Source of the DNA: JARYGU01 sp033795365 | GTDB taxonomy: Bacteria; Pseudomonadota; Alphaproteobacteria; Rhizobiales; Rhizobiaceae | Reading direction: 5' to 3' | Assembly: GCA_033795365.1 (NCBI GenBank) | Contig: JARYGU010000015.1 | Span: forward strand, 62,001-126,000 | DNA: 64,000 nucleotides | Shown: in pieces, positions 1 through 8,823 of the stretch | Numbering within the stretch: the first letter of the stretch is position 1 | Layout: every line of letters starts with the position of its first letter | The notes under the pieces: model-generated | Databases searched by the model: none | Seen by the model: the letters and a program-made list of their open reading frames with translations, nothing else | Told to the model about the DNA's origin: nothing | Made by a program: the position numbers and the translations under genes

Positions 1-34
1 TATCGGTGATGGGATAGGTCTGGGCGAAGGACAT
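1..34 (-). CDS. N-terminal fragment of an unidentified protein
   Basis: An ATG at 34 on the minus strand opens a frame reading MSFAQTYPITD before it leaves the window. It starts 2 bases after the thymidine phosphorylase stop codon, so it is almost certainly the next gene of the same operon. Eleven residues are too few to identify it. From context it probably acts in nucleoside or pyrimidine metabolism, but that is inference only. Confidence 0.55.
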   Translation of the reverse strand, partial: MSFAQTYPITD

Positions 35-36
35 GG

Positions 37-1386
37 TCACCGCTCGGCATCGAAGTTGGAAAAGCGGCCGCTGATGACAGGCCGTCTTGCCGGCTCATCC
101 GGGCCGACGGCAACGGCCGCGCATATGGCCGCTGCGGCCGCATCATACTGTTCGAGCGTGCGAAGATGGAGCGTGCAGAGCGCATCGCCGGCGCGCACAC
201 GGTCGCCGACATGCACCATGCCGGTAAGGCCGACGCCGTGGTCGATCATGTCGGTCGGACGCTTCCGGCCGGTGCCAAGCCCCACCATGGCAAGGCCGAC
301 CGCATAGGCATCGACCCGCTGGACGAAGCCGTTCGTCGATGCGGCAACGGGCATTTCCATCGGCGCGGTTTCGAGATGGTCCGCCGTCCGCTGGACGATG
401 TCCGCCGGCCCGCCGAGTGCACGGATCATGCGGCCGAAGCGGTCGAGGGCCGATCCGTCTGCCAGACGGGCCTCGAGTGCGGCAACGGCTTCGCCGGGGG
501 AGGCGGCAAGACCCGCCATCAGCAGGACTTCCGTCGAAAGTGCGATGACCAGCGCGCGCATCTGCTCGTTCTGATGGCGGCCGGCGAGGAAATCGATCGC
601 TTCCTTCACCTGCAGGCGGCTGCCGATGGCGTCACCCATTACCTCATCCATGTCGGCGATGAGGGCCACCATGGGAAGCTTGGCTCGGCCTGCGACGGAG
701 ACGAGGCTCGCCGCCAGTGCCTCGGCGTCGGCCGCGGCCGGCATGAAGGCGCCGGAACCGTGGTTGACGCTCATCACGAGGCCGGAAATCCCGGCGGCGA
801 GCTTCTTCGAAAGGATCGAGGAGGTGATGAGCGGAACGGATTCCACCGTGGCCGTCACGTCGCGGACGTAGTAGATCGCCGCATCCGCCGGTGCGAGCCC
901 CGGCGTCGGGCCGATGATGGCGGCACCCGCGTCGACCACCGCGCGGCGAAATGCATCGGCCGCCGGGGCGATATCGCAGCCGGGGATCGCCTCCATCAGA
1001 TCGACCTCGCCGCCGGTATGGCCGAGCCCGCGCGCCGATATCATCGGCATGTGGATGCCGCAGGCGGCGACCAGCGGCGCGAGGATCAGGCTCACCTTCT
1101 CGTCGCCGGTGCCGCCGCTCGAGTGCTTGTCGATGATGGTAGCCGGCTCGATGCCCGTGCCCTCCCAGCCGATCACCTCGCCGGAGTCGCGCATGGCAAG
1201 TGTCAGCGCCGCAGTCTCCTCCGGTTCCATGCCGTTGAGGAAGGCGCTCATGGCAAAGGCCGCGATCTGGCCCTCCGACACTTCTCCACGGCCGATGCCT
1301 TCGATGAAGCGTCGGATGTCGGCTGCATCGAGCGTCCTGCGGTCGCGCTTGGCGCGGATCACCTGGGCGGGCAGGAACGGCGCCAT
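37..1386 (-). CDS. deoA: Thymidine phosphorylase
   Basis: Cytosolic enzyme that splits thymidine with phosphate into thymine and deoxyribose-1-phosphate. The 449-residue length fits the family. Visible family blocks are the phosphate-binding KHSSGGTGDEKVSL near residue 88, the signature SARGLGHTGGEVDLMEAIPG near residue 117 and the SSILSKKLAAG block near residue 190. The signature has Glu-Val where most thymidine phosphorylases have Thr-Leu after GHTGG, a modest deviation. It follows the amidohydrolase by 3 bases and lies at the distal end of a transporter operon under a RutR-like operator. This fits uptake and breakdown of pyrimidine deoxynucleosides. Pyrimidine-nucleoside phosphorylase is a possible alternative. 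Confidence 0.92.
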   Translation of the reverse strand: MAPFLPAQVIRAKRDRRTLDAADIRRFIEGIGRGEVSEGQIAAFAMSAFLNGMEPEETAALTLAMRDSGEVIGWEGTGIEPATIIDKHSSGGTGDEKVSLILAPLVAACGIHMPMISARGLGHTGGEVDLMEAIPGCDIAPAADAFRRAVVDAGAAIIGPTPGLAPADAAIYYVRDVTATVESVPLITSSILSKKLAAGISGLVMSVNHGSGAFMPAAADAEALAASLVSVAGRAKLPMVALIADMDEVMGDAIGSRLQVKEAIDFLAGRHQNEQMRALVIALSTEVLLMAGLAASPGEAVAALEARLADGSALDRFGRMIRALGGPADIVQRTADHLETAPMEMPVAASTNGFVQRVDAYAVGLAMVGLGTGRKRPTDMIDHGVGLTGMVHVGDRVRAGDALCTLHLRTLEQYDAAAAAICAAVAVGPDEPARRPVISGRFSNFDAER

Positions 1387-1389
1387 TCC

Positions 1390-2922
1390 TCAGCCTCCGG
1401 CCCGGTTTGCGCCGGGCCACAGCGGCAGGTCGCCCTGATAGCGGTTGATGCCGGTATCCTGGATCGTCGCGCGGCGATACATTTCGCGCAGATACGGGTC
1501 GAAACGGGCGTTCAGCTTTTCGAGTTCGGCATGTTCGGCCATGTACGCCGGCAGAAGCTCGCGCAATTCGGCGAAGACCGCGGTCTCGTCAACTGTCAGC
1601 AACGCGCCGTTCTCGACGACCACGGCACCGTTGGCGACGACCATGCGGATGCCGCCGCCGTTTTCGCAATAGACGAGGTGGTGGTCGATGCGGTTCATCG
1701 GCATGTAGTCGTAGCCGCCGAGGTCGATCATCAGGAGATCGGCACGCTTGCCCGTTTCGAGCGAGCCGGTCGTCGTGTCCAGCATGGCGGTGCGCGCGCC
1801 TTCGATCGTTGCGGATCGAAGCACTTCGGCGGCCGTCATCCAGCGATCCGTGTCGGGGCCGGCGATGTCGTGCACGAGACCGGCGAAACGCATCACGTCG
1901 AAGATGCGTGCCGTGTCGTTGCTCGACAGCCCGTCGGTGCCGAGCCCGACATGGACGCCCGCGTCGAGCAGCCGCCGGATCGGCGCGATGCCGGAGCCGA
2001 GCTTCAGGTTGGAGATGACGTTGTGGGCGATGGAGCAATCGGCCTCGCCCATCAGCGCCATGTCCTCGTCCGTTACCCAGATCGAATGGGCGATCGTCGT
2101 GTTCGCCGTCAGGATGCCGAGATCCCGCATGTAGCGGATGAGGCTCGTGCCGTAGAATTCCGGACCGGTCACGGCCTGCGTCTTCGTCTCCAGCACATGC
2201 GTATGGTAGGGCACGCCTTTCTCCTGCGCCAGCGCTACGCAGGCCTGCATCATCGCCACGGAGCAGCGCTGCGGGGCGGATGCCGAGACCATGAAGCCGA
2301 GGCGGCCGGAGCGGCCGTGCTGGGAGGCAAAGATGTCGCGGCAATAGGCGATGTATTCGTCCGGCGTGATCTCCGGTCCTGCGACTTCGGTCTGCAGGCC
2401 GGCCGGGATCAGCTCTCTCAGATAGGGCATGGTGTCGAAGACATGCTTGTCGATCACGCAATGGGAAACATTCGCGCGGATGCCGGAATCGTCATAGGCG
2501 TCGAAAACACGCTTGAGCCGGCCGGACTCGAAGCCGGGCGGATCGAAGAAGTCGTCGATCATCGTCGTGACGCCCGCCTTCAGGGATTCCATCGCCGTCA
2601 GCAGGCTGCGCAGATAGAGGAGACGCTCCGCTATCGGCGACTTCATCAGGAGCGGATAGGAATAGAGCATCCACACTTCAAGCGGCATGTTCTGATAGCG
2701 GCCCTTGAAGAAGGTCTCGGAGGAGTGCATGTGCGCATTGACGAGGCCGGGCATGATCAGCTTGCCGCCGGCATCGACGATCCGCGCACCCTCCGGCGGC
2801 CTCAAGCTCGGGCCGATCGCGGCAATGCGGTCGCCTTCCACGAGGAGGTCTCCGGAAAAGGGAGTAGCGCCGTTTGCCGCATCCATGGCGAGGATCGTGG
2901 CGTTGCGGAAGAAAAGTGTCAT
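1390..2922 (-). CDS. Amidohydrolase, cytosine deaminase/TrzA-AtzA/MtaD family
   Basis: A 510-residue metal-dependent hydrolase of the amidohydrolase superfamily, the branch containing chlorohydrolases, cytosine deaminases and methylthioadenosine/adenosylhomocysteine deaminases. Metal ligands are readable: HMH in PGLVNAHMHSSE near residue 65, His in YHTHVLETK, His in IAHSIWVTDED and Asp in GLGTDGLSSND. The ATG at 2922, 16 bases after the upstream permease stop and behind GAGAG, gives the usual start TLFFRNATILAMD; the longer upstream frame is non-homologous. Position between an importer and thymidine phosphorylase suggests deamination of a pyrimidine base, nucleoside or related amine. The exact substrate cannot be read from the sequence. 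Confidence 0.85.
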   Translation of the reverse strand: MTLFFRNATILAMDAANGATPFSGDLLVEGDRIAAIGPSLRPPEGARIVDAGGKLIMPGLVNAHMHSSETFFKGRYQNMPLEVWMLYSYPLLMKSPIAERLLYLRSLLTAMESLKAGVTTMIDDFFDPPGFESGRLKRVFDAYDDSGIRANVSHCVIDKHVFDTMPYLRELIPAGLQTEVAGPEITPDEYIAYCRDIFASQHGRSGRLGFMVSASAPQRCSVAMMQACVALAQEKGVPYHTHVLETKTQAVTGPEFYGTSLIRYMRDLGILTANTTIAHSIWVTDEDMALMGEADCSIAHNVISNLKLGSGIAPIRRLLDAGVHVGLGTDGLSSNDTARIFDVMRFAGLVHDIAGPDTDRWMTAAEVLRSATIEGARTAMLDTTTGSLETGKRADLLMIDLGGYDYMPMNRIDHHLVYCENGGGIRMVVANGAVVVENGALLTVDETAVFAELRELLPAYMAEHAELEKLNARFDPYLREMYRRATIQDTGINRYQGDLPLWPGANRAGG

Positions 2923-2938
2923 GAAAGATCTCTCAATA

Positions 2939-3742
2939 TCACGATTGTTCGTCCCGCTTGCTGAGGAGAAGCGGCAGCAGAACCAGTTCGAGACACACCA
3001 GCACGAGGCAGGAAATGGCGAAGACGATCGTGCCGATCGCATTCAGCGACGGGTCGATGGCCGCGACCAGCACCGAATAGATCGCGACAGGCAGCGTCGG
3101 CTGGAAGCCCGAGACGAACCAGGCGATGATGAATTCGTCGAAGGAGAAGGTGAAAGCGAGAAGCCACGCGCCGAGGATGCCCGGCAGCGCGAAGGGCAGC
3201 ACGACACGTGTCACCGCCTGCCACTCGGTCGCGCCGAGGTCCCATGCGGCCTCTTCCAGCGCCGCCGGCATCTGCGCGAGGCGAAGCTGGATGATGGCAA
3301 GCGCCGGCGCCGTGATCAGCACGACATGGGTGAGGAACACGGAAAATAGCGTGCCCGAAAGGTGCATGCGCGCGAGCAGGCCGAGGAAGCCGACGCCGAG
3401 GATCAGCGGCGGGATCAGGATCGGCAACGTCACCAGCGCGAGGAAGGCGGTCTTGCCGCGGAAGGCGAAGCGGTTGAACGCATAGGCCGCGAAGAAAGCG
3501 ATGAAGGTCGCCACCGTCGCTGCCGCCGGCGAGACGATCAGCGTGTTGCCGAGTGCCGCCGTCAGCGTGCCGTCGCTGAAGAGCTTTTCGTACCACTCAA
3601 GCGTCCAGCCCTGCAGCGGGAAGCCGGGAAAGCGGTTCTTCTGGAAGGAGAAGAGCACCAGCACGATCAGCGGCAGGAACATGAAGGCGTAAGCAATGGC
3701 GAGCCAGAGGCGGCCGGCGAGGATCCAGGGATTGCCGCGCAT
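2939..3742 (-). CDS. ABC transporter permease, PotC-like
   Basis: Inner-membrane permease of the polyamine/opine/organic-cation ABC family (267 aa, about six transmembrane segments). The cytoplasmic loop carries the EAA motif as EEAAWDLGATEWQAVTRVVLPFALPGILG, near residues 170-195. Its start codon overlaps the stop of the other permease by one base (TGATG), showing translational coupling. It is the second of two membrane subunits of the importer at 2939-6988. The substrate is not readable from a permease; the operator and enzymes nearby point to a pyrimidine compound, while the family name would suggest spermidine or putrescine. Confidence 0.88.
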   Translation of the reverse strand: MRGNPWILAGRLWLAIAYAFMFLPLIVLVLFSFQKNRFPGFPLQGWTLEWYEKLFSDGTLTAALGNTLIVSPAAATVATFIAFFAAYAFNRFAFRGKTAFLALVTLPILIPPLILGVGFLGLLARMHLSGTLFSVFLTHVVLITAPALAIIQLRLAQMPAALEEAAWDLGATEWQAVTRVVLPFALPGILGAWLLAFTFSFDEFIIAWFVSGFQPTLPVAIYSVLVAAIDPSLNAIGTIVFAISCLVLVCLELVLLPLLLSKRDEQS

Positions 3743-4668
3743 CAGCTTGTCCTCCTGCGAGCCCGGTCGGCCGCGACGAAGCCGACCGCCAGGGCCAGCA
3801 CCATCACGAGAATGAGGATCGTCGCGAGCGCCGATGTTCGCGGCAGGTTGGTCGAGGACGAGTAGTCGGACATGATCATGCTGGCATAGGTCGGCAACTT
3901 GCCGAGGATGGAGCGTCCCGCACCGCCGCCAAGCAGGTTGCCGGAAAGCGCGTCGCCGAGGCTGACGATGACGGCGAAGCTTCCGGCCGTCATGAGGCCG
4001 AAGCGCGAGAGCGGCAGGATGACCCGCGTGAAGGCCTGCCAGCGCGTGGCGCCGAGTTCGCGGGCGGCCTCGATCAGCACCCGGTCAATGGCAAGGATGC
4101 TGACATAGAGGATGACGATGAGGATCGGCGCCAGATAGTGTATGAGGCCGATGCGCGTGGCGATCTGCGTGTAGATGATGTCGATGCGCCAGTCGGCAAG
4201 GCCGATCTCCTTCAGCACCGAATTGATGACGCCGTTGCGCGACAGGATCGTCTGCCAGGAATAGAGCCGCAGCACATAGCTCGACCAGAAGGGAGCGATC
4301 GCAAGCAGCAGCGCCAGGCGCTGCCAGCGCGCCGGCACGGCGAAGGCGAGGGCCAGCGCCACCATGTAGGAAAGCGCGACGGCGAAGATCGCGGCGGTGA
4401 TCGCCACCCAGAGCGACTGGACGAGCGCCAGCCCGTAGCGCGAGCGCGAGAAGAAGCTCGCGAAAATTTCGCGGTAGTTATCGAACGAGAAACCGGGAAC
4501 GGCCTGGAAATTTTCGACGCGCCAGAAGCCGATCCACAGCAGGAAGAGAAGCGGTAGCAGGAACAGCACCGCAAGCCACAGGGCAAGCGGTGTGAGGAAC
4601 AGAATCTTGAGCGGACTGTCGTTCGGCGTCTTCATGCGTCTCGGGGGCGCTGCGGCGATTTCCGTCAT
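3742..4668 (-). CDS. ABC transporter permease, PotB-like
   Basis: Inner-membrane permease (308 aa) with a hydrophobic first helix near residues 20-45 and an EAA loop EAARELGATRWQAFTRVILPLSRFG near residues 195-220. The start at 4668 (MTEIAAAPPRRMK) overlaps the end of the ATPase gene by four bases (ATGA), so the much longer upstream frame is rejected. It partners the PotC-like permease and the PotA-like ATPase in one importer. Confidence 0.88.
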   Translation of the reverse strand: MTEIAAAPPRRMKTPNDSPLKILFLTPLALWLAVLFLLPLLFLLWIGFWRVENFQAVPGFSFDNYREIFASFFSRSRYGLALVQSLWVAITAAIFAVALSYMVALALAFAVPARWQRLALLLAIAPFWSSYVLRLYSWQTILSRNGVINSVLKEIGLADWRIDIIYTQIATRIGLIHYLAPILIVILYVSILAIDRVLIEAARELGATRWQAFTRVILPLSRFGLMTAGSFAVIVSLGDALSGNLLGGGAGRSILGKLPTYASMIMSDYSSSTNLPRTSALATILILVMVLALAVGFVAADRARRRTS

Positions 4669-5744
4669 GCCGGGCCTCCGATCAGCGAGGCATCCTTGGG
4701 CGCAAACCACGCGGAGATCGGCTGGTTGATCTCGGTCGCAAGCGTCTGCGGCACGTTCATCTTGACCTCCGTGCCGTCGACGAGGTCCATCAGATAGATG
4801 TTGTGGGAGCCTGCATATTCGCGCCCGCGCATGGTGGCGTCGATGCGGTTTTCTCCGGCGATGCCCGTCGGTGCGCTTGTCAGCTTGTCCGCCTGAACGA
4901 CGACGAAGACGGTCGCTCCGACCGGCGGCGGCGTCTGCGTCGCGACCGTCACCTGCCCGTGGGGACAATGCACGAGCACCTTCCCGTCGCCGATTGCCTG
5001 GATGCGGCCGGAAAAGAGATTGTTGGCGCCGACGAAGCGGGCGACGAACTCGGTTTTCGGTCGGGCGTACATTTCTTCCGGCGTATCCACCTGCTCGATC
5101 CGGCCCCTGTTCATCACCACGACGCGGTCGGCCATCGAGAAGGCCTCGACCTGATTGTGCGTGACATAGATGAAGGCCATTCCGAGCTGCTTCTGGATAC
5201 GGCGAAGCTCGCCCTGCATGCGGATGCGCAGATGGGCGTCGAGCGCGGAGAGCGGCTCGTCGAGCAGCAGGATATCCGGTTCCGTAACGAGCGCACGGGC
5301 GAGCGCCACGCGCTGCTTCTGTCCGCCGGAAAGCTGGCTGATCCTGCGGCCGAGGAAATCGGAAAGGCCGACGAGTTCGGCCATCGCCTTCACCCTGCCG
5401 GCGACGATCGCCTTGTCGTGCGGCTTCAGTGTCAGGCCGAAGGCGATGTTGCCGGCGACGTCGAGGTGGGGAAAGAGCGCGTAGTTCTGCCAGACGAGCC
5501 GCGTGGAGCGCAGGTTCACCGGGACGTCGGACACGTCCCTGCCGCGCACGTGGAGTTGGCCGGACGTCGCGGTCTCGAGGCCTGCGAGGATGCGCAGGAG
5601 GGTTGTCTTGCCGCAGCCGGACGGTCCCATGATGGCAACGAACTCGCCGCGCCCGACCTTCAGGTTGATCTGGTCGACGGCGGTAAAGTCATTGAAGTTC
5701 TTGGTGATCGACAGGAGTTCTAGATCGGGGACGGCAGCGTTCAT
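4665..5744 (-). CDS. ABC transporter ATPase, PotA-like
   Basis: Cytoplasmic ATP-binding subunit (359 aa) powering the importer of this operon. It shows Walker A GPSGCGKTT near residue 40, the Q-loop in RLVWQNYALFPHL, signature LSGGQKQRVALARAL, Walker B DILLLDEPLSALD and the H-loop VTHNQ. A C-terminal TOBE-type regulatory region follows residue 240, as in PotA/FbpC proteins. The ATG at 5744 is chosen because the protein then begins MNAAVPDLELLSITKNF at family length; residues upstream in the open frame look non-coding. Confidence 0.92.
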   Translation of the reverse strand: MNAAVPDLELLSITKNFNDFTAVDQINLKVGRGEFVAIMGPSGCGKTTLLRILAGLETATSGQLHVRGRDVSDVPVNLRSTRLVWQNYALFPHLDVAGNIAFGLTLKPHDKAIVAGRVKAMAELVGLSDFLGRRISQLSGGQKQRVALARALVTEPDILLLDEPLSALDAHLRIRMQGELRRIQKQLGMAFIYVTHNQVEAFSMADRVVVMNRGRIEQVDTPEEMYARPKTEFVARFVGANNLFSGRIQAIGDGKVLVHCPHGQVTVATQTPPPVGATVFVVVQADKLTSAPTGIAGENRIDATMRGREYAGSHNIYLMDLVDGTEVKMNVPQTLATEINQPISAWFAPKDASLIGGPA

Positions 5745-5809
5745 AATATTTCCTGAGAGGAGAGTGCCGCGCCCGGATCGGCGGGCGCAGCAGAGGAGGC
5801 GGAAGCGAC

Positions 5810-6988
5810 TCAGGCGGTCTTGAACTCGTTGAAGATGTCGATCCAGGCCTGTTCCGGCTGATTGGCGGGCAGGCCGCGCGGCATGGAGCGGTCGATGAGC
5901 GTCTCGACGAGCATTTGGCCGGGGTTTTCCGGATCCGGAACATATGAGAGCAGCGCCTTCTGGTCGTCGTCCCAGTAGTCGACGATCTTCATGTTCGGGC
6001 CGCGCGCCTTGAAGGCCTTTGTGTAGACGAGCTTCGACTGCACCTTCGGCGAGGTCATGTACTTCACCCATTCCATCGCCAGATCCTTGTTCTTGGAGGC
6101 GGAGCAGACACAGGCCACCTCCTGCCAGCGGATGCCGCCCTGCTTCGGGATCGTCGAGGAGAAGTTGTCGTAGCCGGCAAGTTTCAGGTCGATATCAAGG
6201 TCGCCGGTGGGGGAGGCGACGATGTCGCCGGCAAGCATCGCCTGGGCGATCGGCTGGTTGGACGAGCCGAACATGCCGACCTGCGGGCGAAGCTTCAGCA
6301 GGAACTCCTTCACCTGCGCGAGCTGATCGTCGGTGATCGCATAGGGCGCCTGGTTACCGGGGCCGACGGCAAGGCTCGCATTGCCGAGGTTCGGCAGATA
6401 CCAGTCGAAGATGCCGATCTTGCCTTCGTATTTCGGGTTCAGGAGCGAGGCCCAGTCGGTCGCCTCCTCCGCCGACATCTCGTCTGTGTTGTAGGAGATG
6501 CCGTAGAAGGAGAAGCGCGTCGGGATGCCGTAGACCGTGCCTTCGGTCTCGCCCCTGGTCGGAGCGAAGTCGCGGAACTTGGGGTGATAGTTGGCAAGCT
6601 CGTCGAAGCCTTGCGTCTTGTAGGCCTCGATGGCGCTCTGCGCCTTGAGCTTCTGCACGTATTCGGCATCCGAGATGATGGCGTCGAAGGTGCCGGGCGG
6701 CGTCTGGGCGAAGAACTGGAGCATCTGCTCGCCGCCGATGTAGATCTTGAACTCGACCTTGGTCTTGTGCAGCTCCTCGAACTCGGCGACGACGTCGCGT
6801 TCCTCGTAGCCCGGCCAGCAGAGCACGCGCAGCGGCTCGTTCGCCCGCGCCTCGCGCGAGAAGATGGTGAAATTGCCGAAGGCGGCACCCGCGGTAGCCG
6901 CGGCGGCTGTGCCGAGAAGCCTGCGCCGGCTGATGTCGGGCAGGCTCGAAACCGGGCTCTTGTCCTCTGCTTGCTTTTCGCTCGTCAT
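5810..6988 (-). CDS. PotD-like periplasmic substrate-binding protein with Tat signal
   Basis: Extracellular solute-binding protein (392 aa) that delivers substrate to the importer encoded downstream. The N-terminus carries a twin-arginine signal, ISRRRLLGTAAAATAGAAFG near residues 20-40, followed by a mature start near EPLRVLCWPGYEERDVV, typical of the PotD/PotF group. The ATG at 6988 is preferred because it places the Tat motif at the usual distance. It is the first gene of the operon and lies about 130 bases downstream of a RutR-type palindrome. Polyamine binding is the default family call; pyrimidine or nucleoside binding is suggested by context. Confidence 0.88.
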   Translation of the reverse strand: MTSEKQAEDKSPVSSLPDISRRRLLGTAAAATAGAAFGNFTIFSREARANEPLRVLCWPGYEERDVVAEFEELHKTKVEFKIYIGGEQMLQFFAQTPPGTFDAIISDAEYVQKLKAQSAIEAYKTQGFDELANYHPKFRDFAPTRGETEGTVYGIPTRFSFYGISYNTDEMSAEEATDWASLLNPKYEGKIGIFDWYLPNLGNASLAVGPGNQAPYAITDDQLAQVKEFLLKLRPQVGMFGSSNQPIAQAMLAGDIVASPTGDLDIDLKLAGYDNFSSTIPKQGGIRWQEVACVCSASKNKDLAMEWVKYMTSPKVQSKLVYTKAFKARGPNMKIVDYWDDDQKALLSYVPDPENPGQMLVETLIDRSMPRGLPANQPEQAWIDIFNEFKTA

Positions 6989-7319
6989 GTCGTTCCCCTG
7001 ATGGCTTGGTAACCTTGCGGGGAAGGAAGAAGCACGTTCCGTGCCATCTCTCATGCGGTTGAAAAGACTTGAGAACTTTTCGACGTCGACGAATCCGTCC
7101 GTTGTCGGAGTTTAAAAATTGACCAAATGGTCAGTTTTTTGGCGACCTGGACGCTTGCGGAAAAACGCTGGCGAACGATGCGCCTCTCCGGCGGACGAGC
7201 GACGGTTCACCCGAGCCTCCGGCTCATGAATTTCATGGAGTCCCTCGATGAAACGGGGTATCGGCTCGGATCATTGGTCCAAGCGTCCGGAAAATAGGTG
7301 GCGGGTCCATCGCTAAAGG
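6989..7319. other. Intergenic control region of the pyrimidine-type operon
   Basis: This 331-base gap separates the cupin gene from the binding-protein gene. It holds the RutR-type palindrome at 7114-7139 and AT-rich DNA around it that probably contains the promoter reading toward 6988. I see no credible gene in it and no clear intrinsic terminator after the cupin gene. Confidence 0.6.
7114..7139. promoter_or_regulatory. RutR-type operator palindrome
   Basis: The core reads TGACCA-AA-TGGTCA (7120-7133), and the dyad extends to two 12-base arms, AAAAATTGACCA and TGGTCAGTTTTT, matching at 11 of 12 positions. The known RutR consensus from E. coli is TTGACCAnnTGGTCAA, so the match is close. RutR is a TetR-family repressor released by pyrimidines. 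The site lies about 125-145 bases upstream of the binding-protein start codon, in front of an operon ending in thymidine phosphorylase. No rutR gene is present in the window. Confidence 0.72.
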
Positions 7320-7826
7320 TCAGCCCGGATGCTTGTGGATCGGATCGACCCAATAGACCTCTTCCGGCTTCTCGACCGGATCGACATCGGTGATGTTGAC
7401 CACCACCGCCTCGTTGTCGGACCGCACCAGCACGCATTCGAGCGGATTTTCAGGATCCGCATTGATTTCCTGATGCGGCACGTATGGCGGCACGTAGATG
7501 AAGTCTCCAGGTCCGGCTTCCGCCACATATTCAAGCTTGTCGCCCCAGCGCATGCGCGCCTTGCCGCGGACGACGAAGATCACGCTTTCGAGCGGACCGT
7601 GGTGATGCACGCCGGTCTTGGCGTTGGGTTCGATTGCCACGGTGCCCGCCCATATCTTCTGCGCGCCGACACGGGCGTGGTTGATCGCCGCCTGGCGGTA
7701 CATGCCGGGAGTCTGGGCGGTGTTGTCGTCCAGCTGATCGCCCTTGATGACGCGAACGCCGTTGTGCTTCCACCGGTCCTCGCCGTGCTCGTGGCCATGA
7801 TCGTGATTGTGGTGGTGGTCCGACAT
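7320..7826 (-). CDS. Cupin-domain protein with His-rich N-terminus
   Basis: A 168-residue single-domain cupin. Residues 3-16 form a histidine-rich tail (HHHNHDHGHEHGED), likely metal-binding. Cupin motif 1 is visible as GVHHHGPLESVIFVVRGKARM, and motif 2 as PGDFIYVPPYVPHQEIN, with the His and Glu residues expected for a bound metal. The ATG at 7826 gives this start; the longer frame runs through non-coding DNA. It lies on the same strand downstream of ssuB after a gap of about 220 bases, so it may be a separate unit. Substrate unknown. Confidence 0.85.
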   Translation of the reverse strand: MSDHHHNHDHGHEHGEDRWKHNGVRVIKGDQLDDNTAQTPGMYRQAAINHARVGAQKIWAGTVAIEPNAKTGVHHHGPLESVIFVVRGKARMRWGDKLEYVAEAGPGDFIYVPPYVPHQEINADPENPLECVLVRSDNEAVVVNITDVDPVEKPEEVYWVDPIHKHPG

Positions 7827-8049
7827 TCTGCGTCTCCATTCTTCCGCTATGCTGCCGCCTCCACGGGCGACAAAGGATGGTATTGAAATAAGGCGGGATC
7901 CCGCTTCGGCCAGATGCGGCCGACCCGAAGCCGTCGGTCCGATCGGACTTCTACGGCATGGTCCTGAGCGCGGCAGCGTCTTGTGTCGGAAAGCCAATCG
8001 GCGGCGAACCGGACGCGCTTCATTCCCGTTCCTGCCGGTCATAGTTTTT

Positions 8050-8823
8050 TCATGCGGATTGCCGCTGCCGGCCGTGGCCGACGCCGAGCCAGCCGAGCAG
8101 ACGGCCGCGCAAAGTGGCGAACTGCGGGTCGGCGACGTCGCGCGGCCGCTCGAGCGTTATCTTCTCTTCATGCGCGATGATCCCGTCCTTCATGACGAGC
8201 ACGCGGTCGGCAAGCAGGATCGCCTCTTCGACATCGTGGGTGACGAGCAGGACCGCACAGCCGTGACGCTGCCAAAGTTCGCCGACGAGTTCCTGCGCCT
8301 TGATACGCGTCAGCGCGTCGAGCGCGGCGAAGGGTTCGTCGAGAAGCAGGAGATCGGGTTCGCGCACCAGCGCCCGGGCAAGCGACACGCGCTGCGCTTC
8401 GCCGCCGGAAAGCACCTTCGGCCATTGGTCCGCCCGGTGCCCGATGCCGACTTCCTCGAGGGCTTCCACTGCCCTTGCCCGACTCGGTCCTCCGGGAAGG
8501 CCGAGCACGACATTGCGCCAGACCCGTTTCCACGGCATCAGCCGTGGTGCCTGGAATGCCACGGAGCGGCGGACCGGCACCGCGACATCGCCGGCGATCT
8601 CGCGGTCGAGATCGGCAAGAATGCGCAGCAGCGTGCTCTTGCCGCAACCGCTGGCGCCGAGCAGCGCGACGAATTCGCCGGACGCGATGTCGAGATCCAG
8701 ATCCTTCAGCACGGCGCGTTCCGCGAAACGGCGCGTCAGGCCCCTGACACGAACCGCGGATGCGGAACGCAGGGACGGCGGGGCATGGACGAGGGTCACG
8801 TTCCGTTGAATGCCGGTCGCCAT
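8050..8823 (-). CDS. ssuB: Sulfonate-type ABC transporter ATPase
   Basis: ATP-binding subunit (257 aa) of an aliphatic-sulfonate or nitrate-type importer. Walker A is GASGCGKST, the Q-loop segment is VAFQAPRLMPWKRVWRNV, which is characteristic of SsuB, the signature is LSGGEAQRVSLARAL, Walker B DLLLLDEPFAALD and the H-loop VTHDVEEA. The start at 8823 lies inside the last codons of the permease gene, an overlap of 28 bases that indicates tight coupling. The order SsuA-SsuC-SsuB on one strand supports the call. Confidence 0.88.
   Translation of the reverse strand: MATGIQRNVTLVHAPPSLRSASAVRVRGLTRRFAERAVLKDLDLDIASGEFVALLGASGCGKSTLLRILADLDREIAGDVAVPVRRSVAFQAPRLMPWKRVWRNVVLGLPGGPSRARAVEALEEVGIGHRADQWPKVLSGGEAQRVSLARALVREPDLLLLDEPFAALDALTRIKAQELVGELWQRHGCAVLLVTHDVEEAILLADRVLVMKDGIIAHEEKITLERPRDVADPQFATLRGRLLGWLGVGHGRQRQSA

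Noticed and set aside
166..2964. A 932-codon open frame on the plus strand across the thymidine phosphorylase and amidohydrolase genes
   Set aside because: It is the antisense shadow of two well-recognised minus-strand genes in GC-rich DNA; composition is Arg/His/Gly-rich and no domain is recognisable.
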